NCBI RefSeq assembly: GCF_000826655.1
Contig: NZ_JXJO01000010.1
Span: 168,059 to 232,058, forward strand
Direction: 5' to 3'
From: Psychroserpens damuponensis
Lineage (GTDB): Bacteria > Bacteroidota > Bacteroidia > Flavobacteriales > Flavobacteriaceae
Length of the DNA: 64,000 bases
Part shown: positions 43,659-52,953 of the stretch, piece by piece
Numbering within the stretch: position 1 is the stretch's first letter
Layout: each line of letters starts with the position of its first letter
Translations under genes and position numbers: made by a program
The notes under the pieces: model-generated
Databases searched by the model: none
The model's input: the letters and a program-made list of their open reading frames with translations, nothing else
What the model was told of the DNA's origin: nothing

Positions 43659-44015
43659 ATGAAAAAGATATTCGCAATTTTATTAATGTTAGGTGTGACG
43701 CTTACATTTGCACAAGAAAAGCCAAAAGCAGAATTAAATAAAGATGGAGACTTAACCGTAGCAACTTATTATCATGATAATGGAGCGGTAGAACAACAAG
43801 GTACTTTTAATAAAGAGGGAGAACTTCATGGTGTTTGGACCAGTTATGATCAACATGGTAACAAAGTAACGGTTGGTAACTATGTTAACAATAAAAAAGT
43901 TGGTAAATGGTTATTTTGGTCTGATAATAAACTAAAAGAAGTTAATTATGAAGATTCTAAAGTAGCAAGTGTGAGTGAATGGACAGACAAAGTTCAAGTC
44001 GCTGTGAGTAACTAA
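43659..44015 (+). CDS. Small secreted MORN-repeat (YwqK-like) protein
   Basis: 118 residues. A signal peptide (1-19, ends TFAQ) is followed by MORN-type repeats: YYHDNGAVEQQGTFNKEGELHGVWTSYDQHGNKVTVGNYVNNKKVGKWLFW. Such proteins are often labelled toxin-antitoxin YwqK antitoxins by homology, but a signal peptide and the absence of a partner argue against that role here. The promoter is a perfect consensus with a phased triple repeat overlapping it, so expression is probably inducible, perhaps with the nearby phosphate genes. Confidence 0.85.
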   Translation: MKKIFAILLMLGVTLTFAQEKPKAELNKDGDLTVATYYHDNGAVEQQGTFNKEGELHGVWTSYDQHGNKVTVGNYVNNKKVGKWLFWSDNKLKEVNYEDSKVASVSEWTDKVQVAVSN

Positions 44016-44031
44016 AAACTTAAATATAAAG

Positions 44032-44065
44032 AAAAATCCCAACCATTAGGTTGGGATTTTTTTTT
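44032..44065. terminator. Bidirectional terminator between the MORN-repeat gene and the TonB receptor gene
   Basis: AAAAATCCCAACC/GGTTGGGATTTTT, ATTA loop, followed by T's and preceded by A's. Confidence 0.92.
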
Positions 44066-44085
44066 GACGAACTCAAACGTCTATT

Positions 44086-46929
44086 CTAAAATTTATAGGT
44101 ATACCCAAGAGAAAAGGCCGTACCTGGATCTCTTAAAGTGAAAATTTGATTTTGAGCATTATATGACTCAAATTCACTAATTCTTTCGTTCCCTAAAATA
44201 TTTGACACTTTAAGATCTATTGATGTGTTTTCATTTTCACCAAAAGTTTTATTTAATGTAAAATTTAAACTGTTAAAAGGTTTTGTATACACATCTGGTA
44301 CCTCTCTAATACCAACAACCTCTAATGTTTTACCTTGTACGTTAAAAAACAAACCGGTTTGCAACCCTAAATCATCATTATTATAATCTAGACCTACATT
44401 AATTAAATAAGGCGCTTGACCTTGAAGATCTCTTTTCTTATCTATAGTTTCTCCATCTCTAGCACTTGCTAATCTTCCTTGATACTCATCATCAGACATC
44501 GTTAACTCAGACTTTATGATAGATACATTTGCATTTATTTTTAAGTCGTTTAATCCTTCAGTAATAAAACCTAAACGTTGACGAACTTCAAACTCGGCTC
44601 CAATTACATTTGCATCTCCTAAGTTACCTACAGTAAGTTGTGTTGGTGCATTAACAAAAAATTGTTGTTCAATTGCATCTGTAAACCCTTTATAAAACCC
44701 GCTTATAGCAAACATTTGTCCTTTCTCTCCAAAATGCTCATATCTTAAATCAAAGTTATTCACATATGTTGGCACTAAAGGCTTTACACCTAAAGCTCCA
44801 ATAAATAATCGACCTGTAATAGGATCAAATATTTGTGAATTTGATTGTTCTTTAAAAGAAGGTCTAGCCGTTGTACGAGAATATGATGCTCTTAAATTAT
44901 CATCATCATTTAAGGCGTAAATCACATTAGCAGATGGGAAGATATCAAACTCATCTAATACTAAATCTCTATCAAAAATCTCTAAACCATCCTGTCCAGT
45001 ATAGTACGATTTGAAAAACTCAGTTCTCACACCTAAAACCGTTTTCATCTTTTCGCTTACATTAAACTCTAATGACACATAATTAGCACCTATGTGTTGC
45101 TCACCTTCATAAGCATCGTTTGCATTGAATGTATCAATATTGATTAAGTAAGTACCATTATCACTAGTTGAATTCCAAACGTTATCTGAAGCCAATAAGC
45201 TATTTACATCACCATCTGCAATAAATGATTGGTTACCTCTAATATTAAATGTATAATCATCAATACTAAAATCTCTAAACTTATAAGTGTATGCTCCTCC
45301 AAATTTAACTTTAGCAGGTCTATCAAACAGTTGAAATGTTTTATCAAAATCTACTTTACCATTCCATGATTCTTCTAATAAATTTCTCCATAACTGAATT
45401 GGAAATGTTGATGCAGAAGGTGATAAAAATGAATTACCACTATCTGATTGTTGTAATGGTGTAATTCTATGACCTTTATCCATTACTTTAGAAAAAGTTG
45501 GTGAGAGTTTCCATTCAAAATTAAATGCATTTTCATCTCCCATGCTATTTAATCTATGTTTACCTGTTACTAATAAGTTTGTAATAGATCTTTCAGTATA
45601 AGCAATTGCATTTTTAGTTAATGGCTCTAAAGCTCCACCAGTTCCATCTTGCGAGATTAATTGATTAAAAAATCCTGCAGACGATTCTCCATTTTGAATA
45701 TGAAGTATATTAACTTTAAACTTAGATTTATCAGTTTTGTATGCAATACCTGCTAAACCATTTAAAATAACATTATTGATACCTTCAGAACCTTGTGAAT
45801 CTAAAGCGGCAAGTAATTCATAATCTGAAGTGTCTTGCGGATTTTTTATATACGCTCCATCAATTCGATTTTCATAAAACGTGGTTGTATTTTTGTATGA
45901 AAACGATGCTTGGTATCCTATTTTATCATCTCCGATATCGTATTGATTCCCTAGAGTAAATCCAAAATCTACATCCATCCCACTCTGCTCTTGTTTGGCA
46001 GCCAGTTCTTTTTGAAAGCTGTTAGTAAGCGTGGTTAATAATGTATTATTTTCACTCGTTGCAGGAATAGGTTGATATCTATGAATTGGCAAATCTCTAG
46101 TACCATCATCATAACCAAAAATATCGGTATCACTTCCTTCCGAAGTTAAATAACTATCATTAAAGTGCATATCGGGATTATAACTACCTCCTAATGATAT
46201 TGAGTATTCTCCTTTTGTTGGAAAATCTTTAGTAATTATATCAACAATACCTCCTGTAAAATCTGCTGGATACTCTGCAGCTGCAGATTTTAACACAATA
46301 ACATTGTCTAAAATACTTGTTGGAAATAAATCCATTTGTATTGTATTTCTATCTGGATCCAATCCAGGAATATCAATACCATTTAATATAGATTTAGTAT
46401 ACCTATCACCTAAACCACGTACATAAACGTATTTCCCACCTTGAATAGACACTCCTGGCACATTTTTAACGGCTGCAGCAACGTTTCCTGCACCACTACT
46501 TTTTATAGCTTGAGCAGATAAACCATCTAATAAGGTCACCGATTTTTTTTGTAAATTTAAAACGGCACTTTCTGTATTTTTCTTGACACTCGTTGTTAAA
46601 ACAATGGTATCTAAAGAATTCGTTTGTAACGTTACATCTAGCTCAGTAACCTCACCAGCCTTGATTACTACGTCTACAATTTCTTGAGTGTTATAACCTA
46701 CAAAAGAAAACACTAATGTATAAGTTCCTGGATCTAATTCTAATTCATACTTACCATCAAAATCAGATGTAGTTCCTGTAGTGGTGCCTTTGACTAATAT
46801 ATTAGCAAATGCCATAGGCTCTACAAACTCACCATCAATAAGATTTCCTGCTACGATTCCTTTTTGTGCGTTAATAAAACCAACACAAATAAAGAACAGA
46901 ACGAGAAGTGAGTATATTTTTTTTTCCAT
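44086..46929 (-). CDS. TonB-dependent receptor
   Basis: 947 residues. Signal peptide 1-21, then a carboxypeptidase-regulatory-like domain (~22-105; GNLIDGEFVEPMAFANILVKGTTTGTTSDFDGKYEL), the plug (~115-245; GAGNVAAAVKNVPGVSIQGGKYVYVRGLGDRYTKSILNG) and a 22-strand-type barrel ending FSLGYTYKF. This receptor class imports ligands too large for porins using TonB energy. It follows the beta-helix lipoprotein gene; a large hairpin lies between them (46952-46981). Neighbouring phosphate transport genes suggest a phosphorus-containing ligand, but that rests only on context. Confidence 0.9.
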   Translation of the reverse strand: MEKKIYSLLVLFFICVGFINAQKGIVAGNLIDGEFVEPMAFANILVKGTTTGTTSDFDGKYELELDPGTYTLVFSFVGYNTQEIVDVVIKAGEVTELDVTLQTNSLDTIVLTTSVKKNTESAVLNLQKKSVTLLDGLSAQAIKSSGAGNVAAAVKNVPGVSIQGGKYVYVRGLGDRYTKSILNGIDIPGLDPDRNTIQMDLFPTSILDNVIVLKSAAAEYPADFTGGIVDIITKDFPTKGEYSISLGGSYNPDMHFNDSYLTSEGSDTDIFGYDDGTRDLPIHRYQPIPATSENNTLLTTLTNSFQKELAAKQEQSGMDVDFGFTLGNQYDIGDDKIGYQASFSYKNTTTFYENRIDGAYIKNPQDTSDYELLAALDSQGSEGINNVILNGLAGIAYKTDKSKFKVNILHIQNGESSAGFFNQLISQDGTGGALEPLTKNAIAYTERSITNLLVTGKHRLNSMGDENAFNFEWKLSPTFSKVMDKGHRITPLQQSDSGNSFLSPSASTFPIQLWRNLLEESWNGKVDFDKTFQLFDRPAKVKFGGAYTYKFRDFSIDDYTFNIRGNQSFIADGDVNSLLASDNVWNSTSDNGTYLINIDTFNANDAYEGEQHIGANYVSLEFNVSEKMKTVLGVRTEFFKSYYTGQDGLEIFDRDLVLDEFDIFPSANVIYALNDDDNLRASYSRTTARPSFKEQSNSQIFDPITGRLFIGALGVKPLVPTYVNNFDLRYEHFGEKGQMFAISGFYKGFTDAIEQQFFVNAPTQLTVGNLGDANVIGAEFEVRQRLGFITEGLNDLKINANVSIIKSELTMSDDEYQGRLASARDGETIDKKRDLQGQAPYLINVGLDYNNDDLGLQTGLFFNVQGKTLEVVGIREVPDVYTKPFNSLNFTLNKTFGENENTSIDLKVSNILGNERISEFESYNAQNQIFTLRDPGTAFSLGYTYKF

Positions 46930-46951
46930 AATTAGTTAATTATCTAAAACA

Positions 46952-46981
46952 TACTACTCGTTAAAAAGTTAACGAGTAGTA
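46952..46981. repeat. Perfect 13-bp inverted repeat between the lipoprotein and receptor genes
   Basis: TACTACTCGTTAA and TTAACGAGTAGTA separated by AAAG, 22 bp before the receptor start. No T-run follows on the minus strand, so it is not an ordinary terminator. It could be an mRNA-stabilising or processing hairpin, or an operator. Confidence 0.75.
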
Positions 46982-47046
46982 GTTTATATTGAAAGCGTTA
47001 TTTGATTTATAAAATACTGTATAGTTGACTTTAGTCTAATATGATA

Positions 47047-48327
47047 TTAGAATCCAAATCCACCAAATGCATTTGCATAGGTCCATGCTAAATCAGATGT
47101 CGTTGCACCAACAGTATTTGCACCTTGAGTTATTGCTGTTGCTGTAGATCCAAATCCTGTTACCGTAACTGTTTCTGCTTTATTAGCAAATACACTTGCT
47201 ACATCTGTTACTCCTGTTGGTAAAACAATTTCCCAAGCTCCAAAAGTTAAATCACCATTATTATAATTTGTTGCAACACCATCGTTATCTAGCTCAACAT
47301 CTGAAGAATCTTTAAAACCATAAGCATAAATATTACTTGTTGTTCCTGTTGCACCACTTCTATAATCTGCATACTCACCATTTTCAGTAACTGTGTTACC
47401 AACAATAGTTACATTTTGCAGTGTAAATGATCCTGTTCCTGTACCTTCTGGTCCATCAATTTCAAAAGCGTGATCAGAGATACCTCCTAAAACAACTACA
47501 GCATTATCAATTGTACCAGAGTAAGCTTGATCAATATCTAAAGCATCATCTCCTTGAGCCCAAACTAATAAGTTAGATGCGTTTACTGTACCTCCAAAAA
47601 ACTCAATTCCATCATCAACATTAGCAACAACTTCTATATTATTAATAACTGTACCATTACCAACACCACCAAGAGTTAAACCGTTGATTTCGTTATTCTC
47701 TCCAATTAATGCACCACCATGTCGAATTGAAATGTATGACATCACACCAGAATTATCTGTAGCATCTGAACCACCATATAATCCAAAGGTATCATCAGCA
47801 GGAATTCCTTCAATTTGATTTTCTAGAAGATCTCCAGAAAATGAACTTGGCGCATAACCTAATACAATTAATCCTCCCCATTGTCCTCTATCATTCTCAT
47901 CTAAATTAGTTCCTGCAGTTTGCCCACAAGTAATATTATCGCCAGTAGATGTAAAAATAATTGGTGATGTCGCAGTACCTACCGCATTTATTTTTGCTCC
48001 TCTTGCAATAATTAAGGCAGAAGCTAAAGATCCTGTTCCCGGTGAACCTTTTACTATTGTTCCAGCTTCAATTGTTAATGTTGCTCCATTGTCTACAACA
48101 ACTTTTTGGTTTAATTGATAAATGTTATCACTAGTCCAAGTTGTATCTTCAGTAATAGCTCCAGTAACTGCAACTACAGGACAAGTTTCTCCACCATTTC
48201 CATTTCCATCGTCACCATAGTTATTAACTGTAGTTGTTTCAATTACGATTGGAGTGTCATCATCTTTAAAACATCCAGTAAATACTAAAGAAGACGCGAT
48301 TAGTGCTGATAATATTATTTTTTTCAT
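47047..48327 (-). CDS. Surface lipoprotein with parallel beta-helix fold
   Basis: 426 residues. A lipoprotein signal ends VFTGC (Cys at residue 19) and is followed by an acidic KDDD stretch of the kind that directs surface export in Bacteroidota, then a Gly/Asn linker. Residues ~70-380 contain rungs of a right-handed beta-helix (NQKVVVDNGATLTIEAGTIVKG, ARGAKINAVGTATSPIIFTS, GTVINNIEVVANVDDGIEFFGG). It lies upstream of the TonB receptor on the same strand and probably works with it as the surface ligand-binding partner. Phased repeats are found 68-160 bp before its start. Confidence 0.8.
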   Translation of the reverse strand: MKKIILSALIASSLVFTGCFKDDDTPIVIETTTVNNYGDDGNGNGGETCPVVAVTGAITEDTTWTSDNIYQLNQKVVVDNGATLTIEAGTIVKGSPGTGSLASALIIARGAKINAVGTATSPIIFTSTGDNITCGQTAGTNLDENDRGQWGGLIVLGYAPSSFSGDLLENQIEGIPADDTFGLYGGSDATDNSGVMSYISIRHGGALIGENNEINGLTLGGVGNGTVINNIEVVANVDDGIEFFGGTVNASNLLVWAQGDDALDIDQAYSGTIDNAVVVLGGISDHAFEIDGPEGTGTGSFTLQNVTIVGNTVTENGEYADYRSGATGTTSNIYAYGFKDSSDVELDNDGVATNYNNGDLTFGAWEIVLPTGVTDVASVFANKAETVTVTGFGSTATAITQGANTVGATTSDLAWTYANAFGGFGF

Positions 48328-48394
48328 GATATTGTTTTGTTAGTTTTTTATTTTAATTAACGATGCAAAGAAACACGCATAGTGTAAAGTCAAG

Positions 48395-48487
48395 GTTAAT
48401 TGAGTATTAAACCTAAATCATAAAACTGTTAATTGAGTGTTACTAGAATCTGTGATTTTTATTTTCTCGAAACATTAATTTAACATT
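48395..48487 (-). promoter_or_regulatory. Repeat array upstream of the beta-helix lipoprotein gene
   Basis: GTTAATTGAGTATTA (48395-48409) is repeated with one change at 48428-48442, a 33-bp (3 x 11) step. AACATT occurs at 48471 and 48482, again 11 bp apart (AATGTT on the minus strand). The block also lies 34 bp or more before the divergent dgt start, so it could serve either gene. Confidence 0.45.
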
Positions 48488-48521
48488 GAAATTCCTATCT
48501 TGCTGCAGCTAAACAGAATCT

Positions 48522-49868
48522 ATGAATTGGGAACAATTACTCTCCTTAAAACGATTTGGAGACACACATAAACGCTTACGAAAAGAACAAGATGAGACAC
48601 GATTAGGTTTTGAAGTAGATTATGATCGAATTATTTTTTCTTCGGAATTTAGGAGTCTTCAAGACAAGACTCAGGTTGTCCCTTTATCAAAAACAGATTT
48701 TGTACACACACGATTAACACATAGTCTAGAAGTAAGTGTTGTTGGGAGATCGTTAGGAAGAAAAGTTGGTCAAAAATTATTAGAAAAACATCCACATTTA
48801 AAAGATGTTCATGGTTATCAAATGAATGATTTTGGCGCTATTGTAGCTGCCGCAGCTTTAGCACATGATATTGGAAACCCTCCTTTTGGTCATTCTGGAG
48901 AAAAAGCTATAGGTGAGTTTTTCAAATCTGGAAATGGTAGATATTTTGAAGACCAACTCACAAAAAAACAATATCAAGATTTATGTGATTTTGAAGGTAA
49001 TGCCAATGGTTTAAAAATACTTACCGAAAGCCGTAAAGGACGCATTGGAGGTTTAAGATTAAGCTACGCAACACTTGGCGCATTTACCAAATACCCTAAA
49101 GAGTCCCTTCCGAAGAAACCAACATCACATATTGCAGATAAGAAGTATGGCTTTTTTCAGAAAGAAAAAGAAACCTTTAAAGATGTTGCAAACGAATTAG
49201 GCTTAATAAAAAGAGGAAATGATAATGATGATGTAAATTATTGTAGACACCCACTTGTATATTTAGTAGAAGCAGCAGATGATATTTGCTATACTATTAT
49301 TGATTTTGAAGACGGTATTAATTTAGGTCTCATTCAAGAGGAATACGCTTTAGAATATCTCATTAACTTAGTTCGTGATTCTATTCAAACAAAAACTTAT
49401 AATGCTTTACAAAGTACTCAAGACAGGTTAAGTTATTTGAGATCGTTAGCTATAAACACACTAATTACTGAAGCTGTTGAAATTTTCATGAATCATGAAG
49501 AAGATATTCTTAATGGAACATTTTCAAAAGCACTTTTAGATTGCAGTGCGTATGAAGCACAAATAAACGACATTATTAAATTAAGTATTTCTAATATATA
49601 TCAATCAACCGACGTTATTGACAAAGAGATTGTGGGTTATAAAGTTATTAATGAACTTTTAGATACCTTTACACAAGCGGTTATTAATAACCTAAACGAC
49701 GAACTTTCAAATTTTGATACATTAATTTTGAAAGTTTTAGAACCTTATGTTGACTTAAATAGTAATACTATTTACGATAGTTTATTATCAGTCTGTTTTT
49801 ATGTTTCAAAAATGTCTGATAGTAATGCCATGTTAACATACCAAAAATTGAAAGGAAACCATTTATAA
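48522..49868 (+). CDS. dgt: Deoxyguanosinetriphosphate triphosphohydrolase (dGTPase)
   Basis: 448 residues. HD-superfamily metal site: RLTHSLEVS (His), LAHDIGNPPFGHSG (His-Asp) and a later Asp in EAADDICYTIIDFEDG. SSEFRSLQDKTQVVPL is characteristic of dGTPases, which split dGTP to deoxyguanosine and triphosphate, balancing dNTP pools; some relatives also restrict phage DNA synthesis. It is divergent from the lipoprotein gene and followed 12 bp later by the T9SS propeller gene. Confidence 0.93.
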   Translation: MNWEQLLSLKRFGDTHKRLRKEQDETRLGFEVDYDRIIFSSEFRSLQDKTQVVPLSKTDFVHTRLTHSLEVSVVGRSLGRKVGQKLLEKHPHLKDVHGYQMNDFGAIVAAAALAHDIGNPPFGHSGEKAIGEFFKSGNGRYFEDQLTKKQYQDLCDFEGNANGLKILTESRKGRIGGLRLSYATLGAFTKYPKESLPKKPTSHIADKKYGFFQKEKETFKDVANELGLIKRGNDNDDVNYCRHPLVYLVEAADDICYTIIDFEDGINLGLIQEEYALEYLINLVRDSIQTKTYNALQSTQDRLSYLRSLAINTLITEAVEIFMNHEEDILNGTFSKALLDCSAYEAQINDIIKLSISNIYQSTDVIDKEIVGYKVINELLDTFTQAVINNLNDELSNFDTLILKVLEPYVDLNSNTIYDSLLSVCFYVSKMSDSNAMLTYQKLKGNHL

Positions 49869-49880
49869 AAAACTGAAAAT

Positions 49881-52649
49881 ATGAAAAGAAAATTATTATT
49901 TACCTCTGCGATAATCGCATCATCTTTAATCGCTTTATATCTATTGAATTTTAATTCAGAAGGTGACAAAGCGATTGATGATTTAAGAAAACAACACTTA
50001 ACGCATTTAGAAAACAGTCCTTATAAAGAAACTCAATATTTAACTAGGACAGAACGTAAAGAATTAAGATTAACCCCTAACGCTTACAATGAGCAAATGT
50101 GGGAATTAACCATGAACCCATCAACAGGAAGACCAACTCCTGAGGTTACTATTGAATTGCAACGCGAACTAATGGCAACACGTGCTATAGAAAGAGGTGT
50201 TGGTGGAGAATCTACAAACCCTTGGGTAAGCAGAGGGCCTAATAATCAAGGTGGTAGAACTAGAGGAATTATGTTTGACCCAAATGATGTTGGAAATGCA
50301 AATCCAGATGACGATTACACTAGAGTTTTTGCTGGAGGCGTTTCTGGTGGCTTATGGGTTAATGAAGATATTACAGATGCTAATGTTTCTTGGACACTAG
50401 TTCCAACAATTCAACAAAATATTTCTGTTACAGCAATTATCTCTGACCCAAATAATAGTAACATTTTTTATATCGCCTCAGGTGAATCATACACTCAAGG
50501 AAGTGTTGTTGGTAGAGGTGTGTGGAAATCAACCGATGCAGGACAAACCTGGAACATAGTTTTAGGAGGAGGAGTAACTAGTGTAACTAATGGTGGTGAA
50601 AATGTAAATGGTCTATTTTATGTAAATGACATTGTTGCAAGAGATAATGCAGGTGTTACTGAAATTTACGCTGCAGTAGCAAGTGGTTTTTATGCAGATG
50701 CAGGAAACCCTAACAACTTTCAAGGCGTAGAAGAACGCGGACTTTATAAATCAACTGACGACGGTAATAATTGGAGTCGTTTTCCTATTCAATATTCAAA
50801 CAATACCTATAAAAACCCAAATGATATTGAAATAGATATTAATAATAATATATACTTCACAACAACCAGTGATATTTTTGGTAATGTAGGTGGTGAAATA
50901 TTTAAATCAACAGATGGAATAACTTTTAACTCAATAAATAGTGTATTTGGAGCACAAAGAACAGAAATTGAACCATCACCAACAGATGCAAATAAGTTTT
51001 GGATAGTTGCCGAATTAAGTGGTGCAGCTAACATATATATTACGACTGATGGTTTCTCTACTATAACAGCTATAAATGAACCAAACGATGTTGATAATGG
51101 TGTACCTGCAACAGATTACACAAGAAATCAAGCATTCTATAATTTGCCCGTAGAAGTTGATCAAAATAACAACCTGTATGTAGGTGGTATTGATTTATTT
51201 AGATCTCCTAATGATGGCTCAACATGGGAACAACTCTCTAAATGGTCAAATAATAATAATTTAAGTGGTTTAAATGTACCATTTATGCACGCAGATCAAC
51301 ACGCTATTGTTTTTAGACCAGGCACAAATGATACTGAAGCTGTTTTTGGAAATGATGGTGGTGTATATTATACAGCAAATATCACTGCAGCTGTTGGAAA
51401 TCCAAATGCTATACAAGCTAGAAACAAAGATTTCGTTACAACTCAATTCTACTATGGAGCTATTAATCCTATTGATGTTGCAAATGGAGATGATCTTGCA
51501 GGAGGTACTCAAGATAATGGTACACAGTTTTTGATCAATGGTGTAGCTGGACTAAACCCATTTACAGATCCTGTTGGTGGTGATGGTGGTTTTACTGAAA
51601 TAGATGAGGATGGTTATGCTATCACTTCATATCCTGGAAACAATCATATTTACATCCAACACCCTAGTCTTAATAACGGTTTCTTAATTTCTAGTGGAAG
51701 TGGTGGTAGCTTTATTAACGAAGCTACATTAGATAAAAATTTAGATATCTTATACACAAACGCAACCGTAGGTAACAATAGAAGAATAGAAAGAATTAAA
51801 GACTTTGTGCCTGGAGGTGCTCCTACAGATTCTGAACTTTTAACTTCTCCGCAGTTTAATGCAAGCCCAAGCGCTTTAAAAGTATCACCATTTAACACGT
51901 CATCTTCAACGTTATACGTTGGACTACGAAATGGTAAATTATTGAGAGGTGGATTTGCTGATTTTACAGCACCAGCTTTTGTTAATATATCTGGATCTGG
52001 CTTTATTGGTAGTATTTCTGATATTGAATTTGGTCAAAGTGAACAAGAGATTTTTGTAACTATGCACAATTATGGTGTCGTAAGCATTTGGTTTTCTGCA
52101 GATGGAGGAAATACGTGGAGTAACATTGAAGGTAACCTACCAGACCTTCCTGTAAAATGTATCTTGCAAAACCCATTAATTCCTGAAGAGTTAATCATTG
52201 GTACTGAATTAGGTGTATGGGCAACTCCAGATTACACTGCAGCAAATCCTGTTTGGGTTCAAGCCTACAATGGTATGAGTGATGTAACTGTAGTTGATTT
52301 AGATTTACGAACATCTGATAATACTATTTTAGCATCTACCCATGGAAAAGGATTATTTACGAGTCAGTTTACCAATCAACCATTAAGTGTATTAGAAAAT
52401 GAATTTAACACTAAACTAATTACATTATTTCCTACTATTTCTAATGGTCAAATTACAATCAAATCTGAACGTAATTTAGGAAATGCAGTTATAAAGGTGT
52501 TTAATATTAATGCTCAAGAAGTTTATAGTACTAATTCAAACATATCGACTTCTAATACTAATGTAAATCTTGATTTAAATGCTGGTATGTACTTTGTTAA
52601 TATCACAGTTGATAATTACACAGAGACTAAAAAGATCATCATTAAATAA
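49881..52649 (+). CDS. T9SS-secreted BNR/sortilin-like propeller protein
   Basis: 922 residues. N-terminal signal/anchor (1-24), a ~100-residue charged region, then BNR/VPS10-type propeller blades (GVWKSTDAGQTWN, GLYKSTDDGNNWS, EIFKSTDGITF, DLFRSPNDGSTWEQL, FSADGGNTWSNI) through about residue 820, and a T9SS sorting domain (LFPTISNGQITIKSERN...GMYFVNITVDNYTETKKIIIK). Asp-box blades of this kind are found in glycosidases and in adhesion proteins; no catalytic site can be identified. It is just downstream of dgt and probably read through from it. Confidence 0.87.
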   Translation: MKRKLLFTSAIIASSLIALYLLNFNSEGDKAIDDLRKQHLTHLENSPYKETQYLTRTERKELRLTPNAYNEQMWELTMNPSTGRPTPEVTIELQRELMATRAIERGVGGESTNPWVSRGPNNQGGRTRGIMFDPNDVGNANPDDDYTRVFAGGVSGGLWVNEDITDANVSWTLVPTIQQNISVTAIISDPNNSNIFYIASGESYTQGSVVGRGVWKSTDAGQTWNIVLGGGVTSVTNGGENVNGLFYVNDIVARDNAGVTEIYAAVASGFYADAGNPNNFQGVEERGLYKSTDDGNNWSRFPIQYSNNTYKNPNDIEIDINNNIYFTTTSDIFGNVGGEIFKSTDGITFNSINSVFGAQRTEIEPSPTDANKFWIVAELSGAANIYITTDGFSTITAINEPNDVDNGVPATDYTRNQAFYNLPVEVDQNNNLYVGGIDLFRSPNDGSTWEQLSKWSNNNNLSGLNVPFMHADQHAIVFRPGTNDTEAVFGNDGGVYYTANITAAVGNPNAIQARNKDFVTTQFYYGAINPIDVANGDDLAGGTQDNGTQFLINGVAGLNPFTDPVGGDGGFTEIDEDGYAITSYPGNNHIYIQHPSLNNGFLISSGSGGSFINEATLDKNLDILYTNATVGNNRRIERIKDFVPGGAPTDSELLTSPQFNASPSALKVSPFNTSSSTLYVGLRNGKLLRGGFADFTAPAFVNISGSGFIGSISDIEFGQSEQEIFVTMHNYGVVSIWFSADGGNTWSNIEGNLPDLPVKCILQNPLIPEELIIGTELGVWATPDYTAANPVWVQAYNGMSDVTVVDLDLRTSDNTILASTHGKGLFTSQFTNQPLSVLENEFNTKLITLFPTISNGQITIKSERNLGNAVIKVFNINAQEVYSTNSNISTSNTNVNLDLNAGMYFVNITVDNYTETKKIIIK

Positions 52650-52668
52650 ACAACATATTCATTTTAAT

Positions 52669-52698
52669 AAAAAGGGAACTTTACGGTTCCCTTTTTTT
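52669..52698 (+). terminator. Terminator after the propeller gene
   Basis: AAAAAGGGAAC/GTTCCCTTTTT stem with a 6-nt loop and a T7 tract. Confidence 0.9.
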
Positions 52699-52722
52699 AT
52701 AAAATGCATTTCATCGAATAAA

Positions 52723-52753
52723 TTTGTATTTTGTCGGTATTTTTGTATATTTG
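52723..52753 (+). promoter_or_regulatory. Consensus promoter of the 56-aa membrane protein gene
   Basis: TTTG (52723-52726), 19-bp spacer, TATATTTG (52746-52753); exact match to the flavobacterial consensus, 29 bp before the ATG. Confidence 0.75.
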
Positions 52754-52782
52754 TTACACCTTAATCTTATAAATCTACAATT

Positions 52783-52953
52783 ATGAAGAAAAATATTATG
52801 GGAGCTGCCGTTATATTTTTTGTAACATTAGCATTTTTATTAGTGTTAGATGATATCACAAGAAATATTAATTACGAACCACAACAAAACAGTACTGAGG
52901 TTCATGATACAAATCAACAGCTAAATGTTGCTATTTTAGACGAAGAGCAATAG
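52783..52953 (+). CDS. Small single-span membrane protein, 56 aa
   Basis: ATG AAG AAA AAT ATT ... GAA GAG CAA TAG. Residues ~6-22 (MGAAVIFFVTLAFLLVL) are a membrane segment or uncleaved signal; the remainder is acidic and Gln/Asn-rich (NYEPQQNSTEVHDTNQQLNVAILDEEQ). It has its own consensus promoter and a preceding terminator, strong support for a real short gene. The last 23 bp overlap the 3' end of the convergent dxs. No family recognised. Confidence 0.7.
   Translation: MKKNIMGAAVIFFVTLAFLLVLDDITRNINYEPQQNSTEVHDTNQQLNVAILDEEQ

Noticed and set aside
43659..44015. Toxin-antitoxin locus (YwqK antitoxin)
   Set aside because: The protein has a signal peptide and no adjacent toxin gene; the label is only inherited from MORN-repeat homology.
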